This document shows, in pieces, positions 12,079-24,206 of a stretch of DNA of 64,000 nt (the first letter of the stretch is position 1; each line of letters begins with the position of its first letter). The position numbers were made by a program, and so were the translations under genes. Where the stretch lies: assembly GCF_964204645.1 (NCBI RefSeq), contig NC_134027.1:8916485-8980484 (forward strand), given 5' to 3'. A model generated the notes under the pieces. The model was given only the letters and a program-made list of their open reading frames with translations, had not been told where the DNA came from and searched no databases. The stretch comes from Tubulanus polymorphus. Taxonomy: Eukaryota; Nemertea; Palaeonemertea; Tubulaniformes; Tubulanidae.

Positions 12079-13349
12079 TTTCATACATTCAAATGCGTTT
12101 TTCATCCGATTGTTTTTGATTTTTGAATTTTTCCAAAAGATTAATCCGTCTAGTATTCACATGTGGGTTGGAGGACAATTCAATATTATTTTCTGCGGAT
12201 AAAATAGACCTGATACAGTATCTGTGTGACATTTTTCACGATAACATGTTAGCTAAAACACACCTTAATTATTTCGCAACATACGACCTTTTTCAATCGT
12301 CATAAACTTGGGAAATGGAGACGTTCGCCCACCCCGACACACGGCGCGAATTACATTGTCGCTTTTTGTCCTGTTTTCAACCCACCGCTACAAGTGCAGG
12401 GGTGGATCTCGGTGAGAAATTTCACCGGATAATTTAGACCGGCTTTTTGCTTGTTTATTTTTTTTCTAAAGATGGCATCGTTTGTCAGAAGACTATAGGG
12501 ACATCTTAACACTCGGGAAAGAAACAAATATACATACGTCGTGAGTCGTGTGTCACTCGGGATGTACTGATCGATGGACTTGTTTTACTGACGCTGCACA
12601 TCTATACGCTATTGACAGATATACGTACATGTACATGTCATTATTAGCGGTAACAAGACTATCTAACTGTTGAGGTACCAGTAATTTGTGGTTTATACAG
12701 GCGCGGAGCTCAACTCTAAGGAGTGGATTTGTTTTGCGATATTCTCTCTGTATTTCTCACACACTTTTTTGTCCCTGCTTATCAGCCTACTCAGAGTGAC
12801 GTCATTTCAAGCTGACCGGTACAGATATTGCCCCCTGAAGGAACCCCGAATTTCCACGGCTAATGTACACACATACAGACACAACTACAGATATAACAGA
12901 CACAAAAAATTCCAAACTAAACTTTTAGATTCTTTTCAAATTAATTCTAGATATCAAACTTTAACAATTATTCATAGGGGTCCCATGTTTTTTCCCTAAA
13001 GTGTAATATTATGAGGCGCTATTTATAGTTCGATTTGCCTTGACGACAGTTGTTTTAGAGAGAAAATAGAAAAAATGAATAGGTTACGAAGCCGATGTTA
13101 TTGCTATTTAAGAATTAAAACCCTTATTACTTATGCGCAGCGAATCGCTGGGATTCGTTCGAGAATAGTTGGTGACGAATGGCACATTGTCATCTTAACG
13201 GTGTTCTCTGTAAACGCAGGCGGCGCTTGAACTAGTCCAACATTCAGTTCAGAATTCGCTAGAACTAACATAAATATCGCTTTGAGAACGGTTCTAAGTA
13301 TTCTACGACGAAATTTCATCAAGTCGACACGCGCGTTCACCGAGACGAG

Positions 13350-16300
13350 ATGGACCCGGCGGTAACCGACTACGAATCAGGTAAGATGTCATACAGAAAA
13401 GTTTTCTACGATTTCTTTCATGAACATTTTGCAAGAAAGTAATGAGTTAGAAATATTCTTACAGAATTAATTGAATTCAATTAAGTGCGTTGTTATGTAC
13501 GCATTCTTTACTACTTCATACCAATATACTCAATTATCAACTCCTCAAAGGATTTCCGTAATGTGGCATTTATTTCTCTTTTAAGGCAATTTCATTTCTA
13601 GTATATATGTATTAGCGACGTGAAAATTATAACGATTATAATTATAATTATAACAAATAACGATATGAAAATTCTCTTCTTATGGATGTTGCCCGTAAGA
13701 TTTATATATGTGTGGTATTAGATTAGTACATTATATATTACTATCGTTTGGGCAAGTTTTTTTTAGTGTCAATAGAAGCCGTATAAAACTATTTTATTTT
13801 ATTATATCATAATGTATTATAGGCCATTTTCGAAACATCGAATAAACTATTAACTGTTACAGGGAAATGTAAAGTGAAATATCACACTTTTGCAAAAAAT
13901 ATGCCCAAAAATATTCTCTGGTTATCGTGGCTAAATTATTTTACTTTCATCGAAAAGAGTGGCTCAAGACATATATCATTCAAGTGCGCAATGAATATAT
14001 ATATGCTAAAAACCTCTTCGAATTAGTAGGATTCGGAAACTGTTATACTCATATTAATTGTTCTTACATTCTTTTACAAGAGGTTTTCTGCATATTCATG
14101 TTGAAATAGAGTTTTCCCCCGGCAATTTCAATATTGTATGAAAAAAACTGTTGCTTATTGTACAATCAATAGGCTTTATCAGATAGATAAGTATAATGAT
14201 TCCAAAAGTTTTTAACTACTGGACCCGGTTCGTCACACTTGTGAGTTAGAGTTAACTCTGAGACTGGGCCCCGGTATGTAATCGAATATCACATTAATGA
14301 TTATAATAATGTGAGTAATTAATTATTTTTGTTATTATTACTATTACTATTATTATTATCATCATCATTATCATCATTGATTATAATTGATTATGATGAT
14401 AATCATGTTGGAATCTAAAGATTGATAACTGTAGCACTCAATGATATTCAATATGCCCCCTTTCATGTTGGGGTGATTTGCTGTAGATGCGAGTGGTCTC
14501 TGGCTTATATTTGAAAAGGTGAATAAGGATAAATGAATCTATTTACGAAAATAATTCGTTCAGACCTAAATCCTAGGTTCTTCAGTGAGTTGGACCGGCT
14601 CTCCGTTTACTTACCAAGAAAATGATGACTCGGTCAAAGTATCGTTTACTCCGGCACCACCGGAATTCGGTTTCACCGAATACTACGTTGAACTGGTGTC
14701 CGATTACGATGTCGTTTCTACAACCAAAGTAAACAAGGTAAATTGACTGCAAGATATGATATTGATATCAATGCGTTTATCGCCTGACAATTTCATAGTT
14801 GATCTAAACCCCAGTTTCGTGAGTTTATCTAAAGAGTTTATCATCAGAGAAACCAAAACGATAAAAGCATTGTGGTCGTTCTGATGATGGAGTTCAGATA
14901 AACTCCGAAACTGTCAGACAATGAACGCTTTAATATCAACAGTGGTTTTTTACTTGTAAAATGTAAATTCAACGTATTGATTCGTAATCCGTTGCTCGAA
15001 GGAAAACCATTCAAAGCGCCCACTTTCTGGTACAGACATCGGAGTCTAAACACCATCATCCACATACGCATAGATTGGTTAATATTATCCAACAGGCTCC
15101 AGTTCCACAGTCGTGAGTTAGAGTTAACTCCGAGTCAAATCTTAACTCGCAACTGTGGAATTGGTTCCTGATGTCTGTTGAAAAAAACAAGTTTTGAAGT
15201 TCATGGTTATTATCATTTTCAGGATGAATCGCAGATTCTAATAAGAGGTTTATGCCGCGGACATTATTATTTAACGGTAAGCCGAATTCAACCCGAAAAA
15301 ATAGCGTTCTTTTTTCGAAGTAATAATAAGCTGTTGATGGAGCTGTCATAATGATGTACATGAAACAAAATCATGTATTCAATTGAATTACATTTAAGGT
15401 TGATTATTTTCCGTTATTTCCTTTTTTCAGTTGCAACCGGTTGACAAATATAAGATTCCAGAATTGTGTAAATGTAAAAATGGGATAGGCATGTGCACCG
15501 CATGTGATATTGATCTATTCGGGCCGTTTGAAGTAAATGGTTAGTTGATTTATTCACTCAAGTAAAATCTTTCCATCCAAATCAACTTACATTTAATTCT
15601 ATTATCTAAAATGTTTGCAAAATTAAATTCGACTTTCTAACATATATATGTTTTTCCACACACATCCACTGACGAAAACGATGAAACGCATGACCTTATA
15701 GTCATTGAACCATTGAAAATTGAGGGCCTTGAATGTCACTCGTATTACTCCGAAATTTTCAAATATTTTCAAAACTCTCTCGTTCTCGCAGGCTCTCCAC
15801 ACTGCCGTATTATACCTACAGCGTTTCGTGGCACGAAACCGACTGGTAGAAATACTAATGACCATCGATTGGTTCGAACCAGTACGGAATCCACTAAAAC
15901 GCCTTCTACTGCTGCTGTCGCTGCTGCTGCTGAACTTTTTCCAACATTCGAAACTGCGGACGAATCAAATATGCCGGAAATCCCAACGTTTTATTCGGAT
16001 CTGAGTAAGACTTCGGTGTATGTCGTTACGTCGTACAGTCTTGTCGCGTTCGTTATGTTTTTCCGTGGTTATTTGATGTGCAAAAATACGAAGTTGCTTC
16101 ACAATCAGATCTACACCCAAATATTGTACCGGGCTTGTGACTATAATAAATGGTACGCAAATAGTAAAAAGACGTTTTTGCTTATGTAATTTTAATAACA
16201 GTAAATTCGCTTCAGTGTTTATCGTAAAATGCTCCGATCAGAACTTCAAGTAGCAACTCGTCAAGCTTTCGTTCATGAGATTTACGTATTTATTTTCGAC

Positions 16301-19300
16301 TCGCTGAATATTGCCCGGTTGGTAGAATGTCCTTTTAGTTAGAACTCCAAACACAGACTGTAGTTTACATTAAAAATGATAAATTTTATACATTCTTCAT
16401 TACAGACTAATGTTTTGCTAAACTGTTAATTACACCAATTAGTGTCAGACAGGTCTTTGCTCCGAGACATATAAATAACAACAAACCGACGATTTATTGG
16501 TTTGTCAACTAACTGAGCAAAAGAAACAATTCATGTCATTTTGTTTTGCTAAATAATCCTTTTTAAATAATTTGTCGACGATTTATGAACTCTTTGGTTG
16601 AATAGATTGACATTATATAATGGCATCCAAATTCGTGTTGATATTAGGTGTTCGTAATTCTGTTTGCCAGTTTGGAGTTTTCGTCTGTAGAAAAATGGAA
16701 ATTTGAATTGTCTTCTTTATTCACTGATATATGCAAACGGAATAAAAACAACTAGTTTCAAGACTTTGCGGGGGCTTGCAAGGCGTTCCTGTAGTACAAA
16801 ACTATCAACCACTGGATGATAACAAAATAAGTAAAAGGAATTGGTGTCGAATTAGGAATTCCTTTGTAATAATGTTTTGTCCGCTTTGCCGTATGTCATC
16901 AAGGATACTGTGTCACATTTGTTTGTAGCAAACGAAAAATAAAGTTATGCACCTGACATTTTTATCAGATTTAACTATTGAATTTATAACTGAATTATCA
17001 TTTTTTCCAATGGGGTTTGTTAAATTCACTTCGATTATTCATTCGCATCATCGCAACTTCATTTGCAGTCGATGGAAACAATACGTCGCTGTGGGATGCT
17101 GAAGATCTGTCGGTGGAAAATAACGCGACTGGTCAGTTGATTGTAAAATTCACCGCAGCCCCGAAACCTTATAAATTCCGAAAATACAAAGTCTCATTGG
17201 GAACAGCCAGCGGTGATATTGTGGATGAACTGTATATTTATGCGGTATGTTACTCAAACTAATTACAAGTCATTGGGTTGTAAACTTTTCAATAGTAACT
17301 TTACGTACTGATTTCGAATTGTCTGTATATCAGGTCGATTTCTTGCTACGCGCTACACGAAGCCTGTAAGAATTTATGGAATAGATAATTTCCCCACAAA
17401 AGAACATTTGTTTTGCATCCTGAAAGGATAACCATTGCCACCTTTCCCATCATTTTTTCTTTCTATTTTCTATATCTTCTCATTCACTTTATATCCATCG
17501 CCAGGCATCGAATCGATAGGCGTGTAAAGCTATCTGATAGATAACGTCCTTGGCTGCAACGGAGACAGAGTCAACTAGAGTAACCTGTAATGTGAATTCT
17601 TTTCGCAATTCCCTCTTTTAGGATGAGCAATGCGTTGTTTTCAATGACTTGTGCCGAGGCCAATACATAGTACACGTAAGTTAAATGGTATACATATTAC
17701 AAACTTCACCACTAACGATAACTTGTTACCTTGAAGTAGATACGTACTTCATTGGACTCATTTCAGTGCTTTCAATTACTGTTACTTTCAATTTCTAATT
17801 TACCAATCTAATACAGGCCATTGAACTACAATACCTTCCAACAAAAGTTCTTCTTGTGCATAAATATAAGAATCGAGTGTGGGGCTAGAACCTAATCCGT
17901 GTAATTTTTTTCTGGCCTTAAAAAGATATATACTCATTCCTTTTGCAGGTCGAACCATCTCAAGGTGGTCTTACAATGCTGCCATCGTGTCCGTGTAAAC
18001 TGAACGGACAATGCCACAGCTGCGTAGGCACATGGAGACTGGTTGTTATCACAAATGGTGAGTAATAAAATCAATAATAATTTGTTACGTAAAAGCGCTT
18101 ACATTGAAACACTATCAGAGCCCTTTTACAAAAATTGGTTAAAGATCCAGTTAGTACGTCAACTTGCTTTGTTCACCAAGAACCTGAGTGTCTGATGTAA
18201 TGGGTAGGATCCGTGTTAGATCGACGGAGATACAACCACTTACAGCATTTTTCAGGACCGTGTGAACCTTCTGCGGAACGTATCTGACGTGTTTTGTGCT
18301 CAGTTTACAGCAAGATGTTCAAATATGAAATGATGAAACAGATTTGAATTCGGTTTTATTTTCTGGAATACAACAAATCGTTGTTTCCAACCTATGGCAC
18401 TTGTAGCCACAGTTAAGTGCCATGGTGTCAATTCCTCATCAGGACAAACTTACTGCTTGATTTCTTATGCCCGTCCGTATATTCGCAGTCGGCGAGGGTG
18501 GATTTAGGGGGTGGACCAGGTGGCATGGTGCCTTTAGAATTAGAATATTCCCTCCATATATATCGAAAAGGGCTCCGTTATGGGCCAGAAAAGACTTTTA
18601 GTTCATCAAGTATCTGTGATGGGACCCTAAAAACCTCCACCAATGCTTCGCTGGCAGCCCTCGCATTGCCAAATCTATCCTTCTAAAATTGTCTGTCCGT
18701 CTTTCAGGCACAACCCTTCCAAGAATCCTAGATTCGCCCTTGGAGGGCCCATATCCCCGCTCATATTTCTTGCAAATGCGGATTGATGTGGGTTACGTAT
18801 CTATCGTTTTAGGAAAGAGCTGCGACGGAAAACCTGAAAATAACACCGAAATCATCCCGAAATTATCCGATCAAACGCCTTGTACGAAGTCCGAAGGGGA
18901 TTCACTTGAGGAGGGGGATATCGCTCCCCAAGATTGGTCTGGCGATTCAAACGTCATACCAGACGGCCACAAGCTTCCGCCAACACCAACTGTACAGGCC
19001 GAACGTAAAAGCGTACACGTTCGAAACGATCTAGATATTTCAGAACAGCTAAAACAACAACAACAACAGCAACACTATAATCTACGCGGCCGATTTTTAA
19101 ACGACAGCTATATCGGACTGGAGAAGAGAGTGGCCGATACTGGAACGGGGAAATTGGCGGACAGTACGCACGGTTTAGGACTCGCTAGCGTTGTTGGTCT
19201 CGTAAGCTCGGCGGTTTTCATCATTGCGTTGATAGCTCTAGTGCTGATAATCGTGAAGTTAGTTCTGCGCCATAAAGCGAAACGTGAGTAAACATACATG

Positions 19301-21521
19301 CATTAACTCCTCGCAAGTTGCTTAACTTTTCAAATTTACGGGATGCCTCGGTTGCAAGATAACTAAACTATGCGTAGGCACCCGATGGAGAAAAAAGACA
19401 TTTCAACAGAATTTCACTTAATATGATAATTGTTCAGTCTGTCACCGTTATCATATCACATGGCTTTCTTAGAAAATGACGGACATTTTTCACCCACCAT
19501 TTCAACTACAATTTATTTCCCAGAAAAGCAGAACATTGAAATTACGAGTTAAACAATTCAAAAAGAGAGAGAAAAATCATCGAATATGACAGTCTGCTAT
19601 CATTATACAAAAAGCTACAACAAAATCAAAAGACGTGACAAAGCGTACCGTCAAGTTATAGATTTTGAAATGGTTTGTGTTTTCCCTCGTATTGTGGGAT
19701 TTGTCATTAAGTTTAATGACATAAATTTAATGACTTAACATGATACGTATTTGTCTTATAAAGACATTACGGTTTTCGTTGCATTTGCGAGATATGGTGA
19801 AGACGAAGACGATAATGATGATGTGCAGTTCCTAATCGCGGCGTTGAATTTCTCATATAGTTATGTTGGTGTGACATTTTGTTGTCCATTTATGAGTTTT
19901 TTACATAAATCTGAGGTATTCTAGTTAGGTTTATCCCGTTTACAGTAATTATGCATTAATTTTTTGGATGCGTTGCTAATTGCAGAGAATTCAAGAATGG
20001 TGACCCCGCTCCCGATACATCGTAAAAAAGAAAACAAGCGAACGTCATCACCGACAGACTATCTTCAATCCATAAAGATACCGAAAAATGAACCAAACAC
20101 GTTATCAGGTAAGTTTACGACGGATTTCTATGTTTTATCGCTACGCCATTTCCTTTCTTAGTTGCAGTCGTACAAAGTCAATGCTCCAAAGTGGTGAATA
20201 TTCGTAAATGAGTTTTCGCAACTTTTCCAGAATAGCGCCTTCTGCAAAAACATCTTTCATCGTATATAATCCTGGTATACATACTATTTCGCCAGTCGCC
20301 CAGCAAAGGCGATATTTGCTTTTTTGTAGAAATTGTTTTCAAAGCATTCCTTTTTACCGTATGAAATTTCACATTTTCTTCCTCAGCTGCAAGCTCAATG
20401 TTCATCGGCATTCCGCGGGTGATGATTATATATTTCAAGGACAGCGAACAGCATCAAAATGTTGTGCACCACTTCGCCAATTTCGTCAACGAATACGGTG
20501 CTGTTGACATCCGCATGCATGAGTGGTCACAAAAAGAGATTCACAGAGTAGGCACGTACCAATGGTTGAACAACACGATGGAGGACTGCCAGCATATCAT
20601 CGTTATCAATTCACGCGGAGCCTACGAACGTCATCGCTTGCTGAAGAAAGGCAAACCACTGCCCGACGACGCAACCGACCCGCTGGGCAACATGTTCCCG
20701 CTGGCATTGGATCTACTAGCGAAGAAGTACGAGACCCTCAAAGAGAAGTACATCATGGTGTACTTCAATTACGACGATAAAGAACACATTCTGAAACATC
20801 TAAGTTCCGGTATTGAACTGTGCATGCCGCAGCACATGGAGCAGTTGTACTTGCAGCTGCATCACTGCGAAGAATACGAGGGCGGCTTCAAAAACCACGT
20901 GCGTCTGTTCAACTCCGAGGACTACATGAGCACCCCAGAAGGAAAAAAACTTCAGGACACGATCAGAAAGATTTACCAGAGGATAAACAGTAACGACACG
21001 CACGATTCGGGCATTCATTCCACGTCGCCGGAAACTATGCGACGGCTGAAACAACAAAGCGGGAATTCGACATCTTTACAACTGCCAGAAGATAGGCTAT
21101 GTGAAGGTAATTATGCTTATTGGCTATTTTAGTGAAATTTACAAATGAAATGATATTTTCGAAGTCCATCATAGAGGATCTCATGGGGAAAGTAATCGTG
21201 GTTTAGTTTGAGAACAATTAATTCAGGGTAAATAAAACAAAAAGACATGAAACAAAAGGCAACGACTGGAAATACAAATTTCGGAGATTTCATATATAAA
21301 ATCAAAAAATCTATCAAAAAAGATCATAATATATATTCGTAGCATTTGTAATATAACCTAACTTATCAATTTTTGTTTTATTTTAAGGAGACGCCGTTTC
21401 GACAACTAGTACTATGTATTGCAATGACGTGGCGTGTCAACTGCTTGCGGAGATCGACAATGGCAACAATTCAATTGTAACTAGTCGAATCCACGATTAC
21501 GGAACTCTGCCACATCATTGA
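13350..21521 (+). CDS. IL-17 receptor-like type I membrane protein with SEFIR domain (long form)
   Basis: This is a cytokine receptor of the IL-17R family. Exons: 13350-13380, 14577-14737, 15223-15276, 15431-15539, 17069-17244, 17622-17675, 17949-18057, 18813-19283, 19986-20108, 20387-21106, 21388-21521. All phases agree and give about 713 residues. The ectodomain is two modules, each of three exons, with fibronectin-III-like sequence (VKVSFTPAPPEF; LIVKFTAAPKPY) and paired cysteines (LCRGHYY; LCRGQYI; CKCKNGIGMCTAC; CPCKLNGQCHSC). Exon 18813-19283 has a polyglutamine run and a strong transmembrane helix (SVVGLVSSAVFIIALIALVL). Exon 20387-21106 encodes the SEFIR domain (MIIYFKDSEQHQNVVHHFANF ... 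CQHIIVINSRGAYERH), which recruits Act1-type adaptors in known systems. The first exon gives MDPAVTDYES with no signal peptide, so the true N-terminus is probably encoded further upstream. It is nearest the IL17RD-like or invertebrate IL-17R group, but the paralogue is uncertain. Confidence 0.85.
14221..14276. repeat. Short palindromic MITE (GAGTTAGAGTTAACTC core)
   Basis: The stretch CACTTGTGAGTTAGAGTTAACTCTGAGACTGGGCC is flanked by CCGG-containing inverse ends and shares its core with 15094-15170. It lies in an intron of the receptor gene. Confidence 0.5.
15094..15170. repeat. Hairpin MITE in receptor intron
   Basis: CCAGTTCCACAGTCGTGAGTTA on the left pairs with TTAACTCGCAACTGTGGAATTGG on the right, giving an almost complete hairpin of about 77 bases. 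It belongs to the same family as 14221-14276. Confidence 0.7.
15792..16189 (+). CDS. Alternative terminal exon of the IL-17R-like gene: transmembrane segment, no SEFIR
   Basis: A CAG acceptor at 15789-15791 opens a phase-matched frame from the G left by exon 15431-15539 and runs to a TAA at 16187-16189. It encodes a Ser/Thr/Ala-rich stalk, a hydrophobic stretch (VYVVTSYSLVAFVMFF) that could span the membrane, and a short basic tail. It sits at the same position after module 1 as exon 18813-19283 does after module 2. Together with the four upstream exons it would give about 250 residues with one ectodomain module and no SEFIR domain. An AATAAA at about 16741 could end this transcript. It could be an alternative 3' exon of one gene or the end of a separate tandem gene; transcript data would decide. 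Confidence 0.55.
16190..17068 (+). other. Receptor gene intron or intergenic spacer between the two ectodomain modules
   Basis: This is AT-rich sequence with no exon I can support. AATAAA motifs at about 16741 and 16937 could end the short transcript. Directly before exon 17069 the open frame reads LRLFIRIIATSFA, which resembles a signal peptide. It has no in-frame ATG and follows a normal CAG acceptor, so I treat it as intron. Confidence 0.5.
18491..18742. mobile_element. MITE in receptor intron, GGCGAGGGTGGATTTAGG ends
   Basis: The left end GGCGAGGGTGGATTTAGG is matched by an inverse right end CCTAGATTCGCCCTTGGAG. The element lies just upstream of the transmembrane exon and supplies an extra in-frame CAG acceptor at 18705-18707. 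Confidence 0.6.
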
Positions 21522-22393
21522 AAGAGAGAAGAGATATCGCTATACTTGGTAAACAGCATCCATTTTTTTGTGATATCTCCGAATTTGTGATCGGAGACTA
21601 TATACGTAGGAAAGCTTTGTAGATATTCTCAACCGGAAACGAAACGTTGATATAATGTTACTTAAATATAAATATTTTTCGTCTGGTTTCAACGCGATGA
21701 ACGGAACTGTTTGTTTTAGCTGTCTTAGTCAGAACTTGTTCAATGTTGATACTTCTCTTTTCGACGGATTTTGGATTACATTCACATTGTACATAAAGTA
21801 TACCGATATCATTCAGCATGAATGTTTTTTCGTTTAGTTTAAGAAAGTTTTCTCGCGGCTCGCAGTGTGCGAGGTTGATGTTCGTTGTATATGATTATCA
21901 TGTTTATCGCGTGTTGTGCTGGGTTAATCGAAAATTGTTTATAAGATCGAAAATAAGATTTTTTGTTCGCAGCAGACCACGCCCTGAAAGATAGCTCTTG
22001 AAAGCAATTAAGTTGCTACTCGGTCAGTGCTAATAAGGAAAAATAAACATGTTACAATATACATTTGCTACATTTTGCGTAAAGTTTGTAAGAAAGATGA
22101 TTCCAAATAGATGTTGACCTGTTATATATATATAATCACTGCGAAAAATTGTAAATATGTTTGAAATGAATAAGATTGCGATTATTACTAGTTATTGTAG
22201 ATCAATACTATCCAGAACTGGAATGTTACGTTAGCAGCGTTTCTGTTTACTTGCAAATTTAAAAGCATATCTTGTTATACGATACGCGTTATTACAATTG
22301 TTATATACATATATACGTATATATACTTGATGAAAAATGACTGATGAGATAGATAAGACATGGGTATTACAGGCATGTAAAAGTTACAATAAA
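21522..22393 (+). other. 3' UTR and polyadenylation signal of the IL-17R-like gene
   Basis: AT-rich non-coding sequence follows the TGA at 21519-21521. AATAAA motifs occur near 22042 and at 22388-22393. The second lies in a typical poly(A) context (ACAATAAAGTTTTC). Confidence 0.55.
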
Positions 22394-22609
22394 GTTTTCA
22401 ATGTTGAATTATTAGTAATTTATACGTTTCTCTCCCTGTTTTATTATCTGTCGCCAGATCTACCGTAACTCTCTGTCAGTTCCATAGGGTTTTCATATTT
22501 ACTATCGAACCAAGATATATACACGTTTGACCAAAGGCTAAGTTTCGATGAAGCCCAGGGGCGGATCCTATCACACTATTCGACTGTCACATGTCAAAAA
22601 GGCAGATAG

Positions 22610-22880
22610 CAGGGGTGGATGTTGGATATCTGGGAGGCCGGGCTCCCGAAATAAAGAAAAGGCGGTTCTCAGATGAAAGCGATCATATCATAGGCTTCTA
22701 TCGGGCCCGCCTCGTTATTCGATGTTTTTCTGCTTTTTTAAGAGAAAGAAAACGATGCAGTTTCCGAAAGGATGATCAAATTTACAGGTTTTAACGATCT
22801 TTGCCTTGATGAAAAGGGCAACTTAAATGGGAAGGCAGGGGACCGGACCCCTGAGACCACCCCCTAAATCCATCCGTCTG
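22610..22880. mobile_element. MITE-like repeat of the GGGGTGGAT family
   Basis: It starts with CAGGGGTGGATGTTGG and ends near CCCCCTAAATCCATCCGTC, the inverse of the same family ends. Open frames in both directions across it are short and unsupported. Confidence 0.5.
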
Positions 22881-23035
22881 GATGGGTGAAAGAGGAATGT
22901 GTGCATTGGCGGGTGCGACCCGACCGTCGCGTCGACTTGCGAATGGCACAGTCGCAAGGGCGCGCAATTTGACGGGCTTAAATGAAGTAAATTCCATCGC
23001 AATGAATCGCAAGCGCGGTCGTTGGTCACCCGGTT

Positions 23036-23345
23036 CAGCGGAACTATTAGCGATAATCAATAACAATAGCATGTCATGCATTTCGGCCTCCGTTAATTAC
23101 AGACGTTGGTCTGTATTTGTCACTTTGATACTGTGAACGAACACGCCTCACTCGTCGTCTATGAATAACCAAGACGACACACAGACCAGCGAGAAAGCGA
23201 GAATTAATAAGTCGTTTTATCATTACTTTCCTGTAAAATATTTATTCGCACATTTCATATCCTATTACAGGCAAGCGCTGACCGGCAGGCAGTATTTTAC
23301 TACAGTGCATGTTTTATAATAATACATTTTACTACATGTACTATC
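23036..23345. repeat. Local duplication, copy 1
   Basis: This segment, containing ATGTCATGCATTTCGGCCTC, GTGAACGAACAC and AAGCGCTGACCGGCAGGC in order, recurs at 24207-24497 in the same orientation with small indels. It contains no exon I recognise. Confidence 0.85.
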
Positions 23346-23366
23346 ATCTACTTTTACACAAAGCAG

Positions 23367-23744
23367 CAGGGTCCCTACAGATCAGTCTTTCCAGAATTCA
23401 ATGACTTTTCAAGGAGAATATTTCAAATCTCGAGTAGTGTACGCATCACTTTCATATCCAAATTACACAAGACTCCTCCTAAATCGGTACTGTTTATCTT
23501 GGTTAACTGTTAATTCGGTAACTTAGAAGGCAAATATAATCTTTTACACTAACTAAACTCGGTTTCTAATTCAGTAGCCGCCTAAACCATTTGATTCGGT
23601 GGAATCTGCGTGTATTAAGTGTATGGACAAACATTTTGGAATTGCCCAATTTCTCAAAATTCAAGGAGTTTTCAAGGACTTTTGGGCATTTTGCTCAAAC
23701 ATTTTTGGTTTAGAAGGAGTTTTCAAGGAGTCGTAGGGACCCTG
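23367..23744. mobile_element. MITE with CAGGGTCCCTAC terminal inverted repeats
   Basis: The left end CAGGGTCCCTACAGATCAG and right end GTAGGGACCCTG are perfect inverses over the outer 12 bases, bounding about 378 bp. Relatives lie at about 33133-33505 (same orientation, in a TBC1D31 intron) and 59165-59538 (reversed, in the LRRCC1 intron). A short end fragment is at 3223-3258. Confidence 0.8.
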
Positions 23745-23947
23745 GCAAAGACACTAACCCTTGATTTAACCAAGAATACGGTCAACCTCAGATATACCGC
23801 CCACATCAGTGCAGAACGATTTTGGGCGGTATAGAAAGAATGATGATATAGCAGGTGGTGTTTTACTATGTATTTGTATTGAGAAAACTTAGCGGTAGGC
23901 AGTATATGGGAGGGCGGTGGGTTGACTGTAGAATTCTCATCACCAGG

Positions 23948-24129
23948 GATCGAAGGTGTGTAAAGCTATCTGATACATAATGTCCTTGGCTGCAACAGGG
24001 ACAGAGTCAACTAGAGTAACCTGATAGGCTTTTCGCAATTCTCTCTTTTAGGATGAGCCACGTGTTGTTTTCGATGACTTGTGCCTAGGCTAATAATAGT
24101 ACATGTAAGTAAAATGGTATACATTTTAC
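23948..24129 (+). pseudogene. Dead copy of an IL-17R-like ectodomain exon plus flanking intron
   Basis: About 180 bases closely match 17510-17700, covering intron, acceptor, exon 17622-17675 and donor. The copied exon (24052-24104) keeps a TTTTAG acceptor and GTAAGT donor. It is one base shorter (53 against 54) and reads DEPRVVFDDLCLG followed by stop codons, so it cannot be used in frame. It lies about 6.4 kb downstream of its source on the same strand and points to a third, decayed module or a stray segmental copy. Confidence 0.8.
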
Positions 24130-24206
24130 CATGGACGTATAAACTAGACAACACGATTCATAATCATAAATATATATCTGCTTCAGATGATGTTCGATAA
24201 TTATTT

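Noticed and set aside
13131-13340. Minus-strand frame with a signal-peptide-like start (RRILRTVLKAIFMLVLA)
   Set aside because: It lies directly opposite the receptor's first exon, has no supporting downstream exon, and its product is not recognised. Chance is more likely.
17017-17068. Possible signal peptide LRLFIRIIATSFA directly before receptor exon 17069
   Set aside because: There is no in-frame ATG, and a standard CAG acceptor with matching phase separates it from the exon. It was kept as intron, though it would support a two-gene model if a transcript started there.
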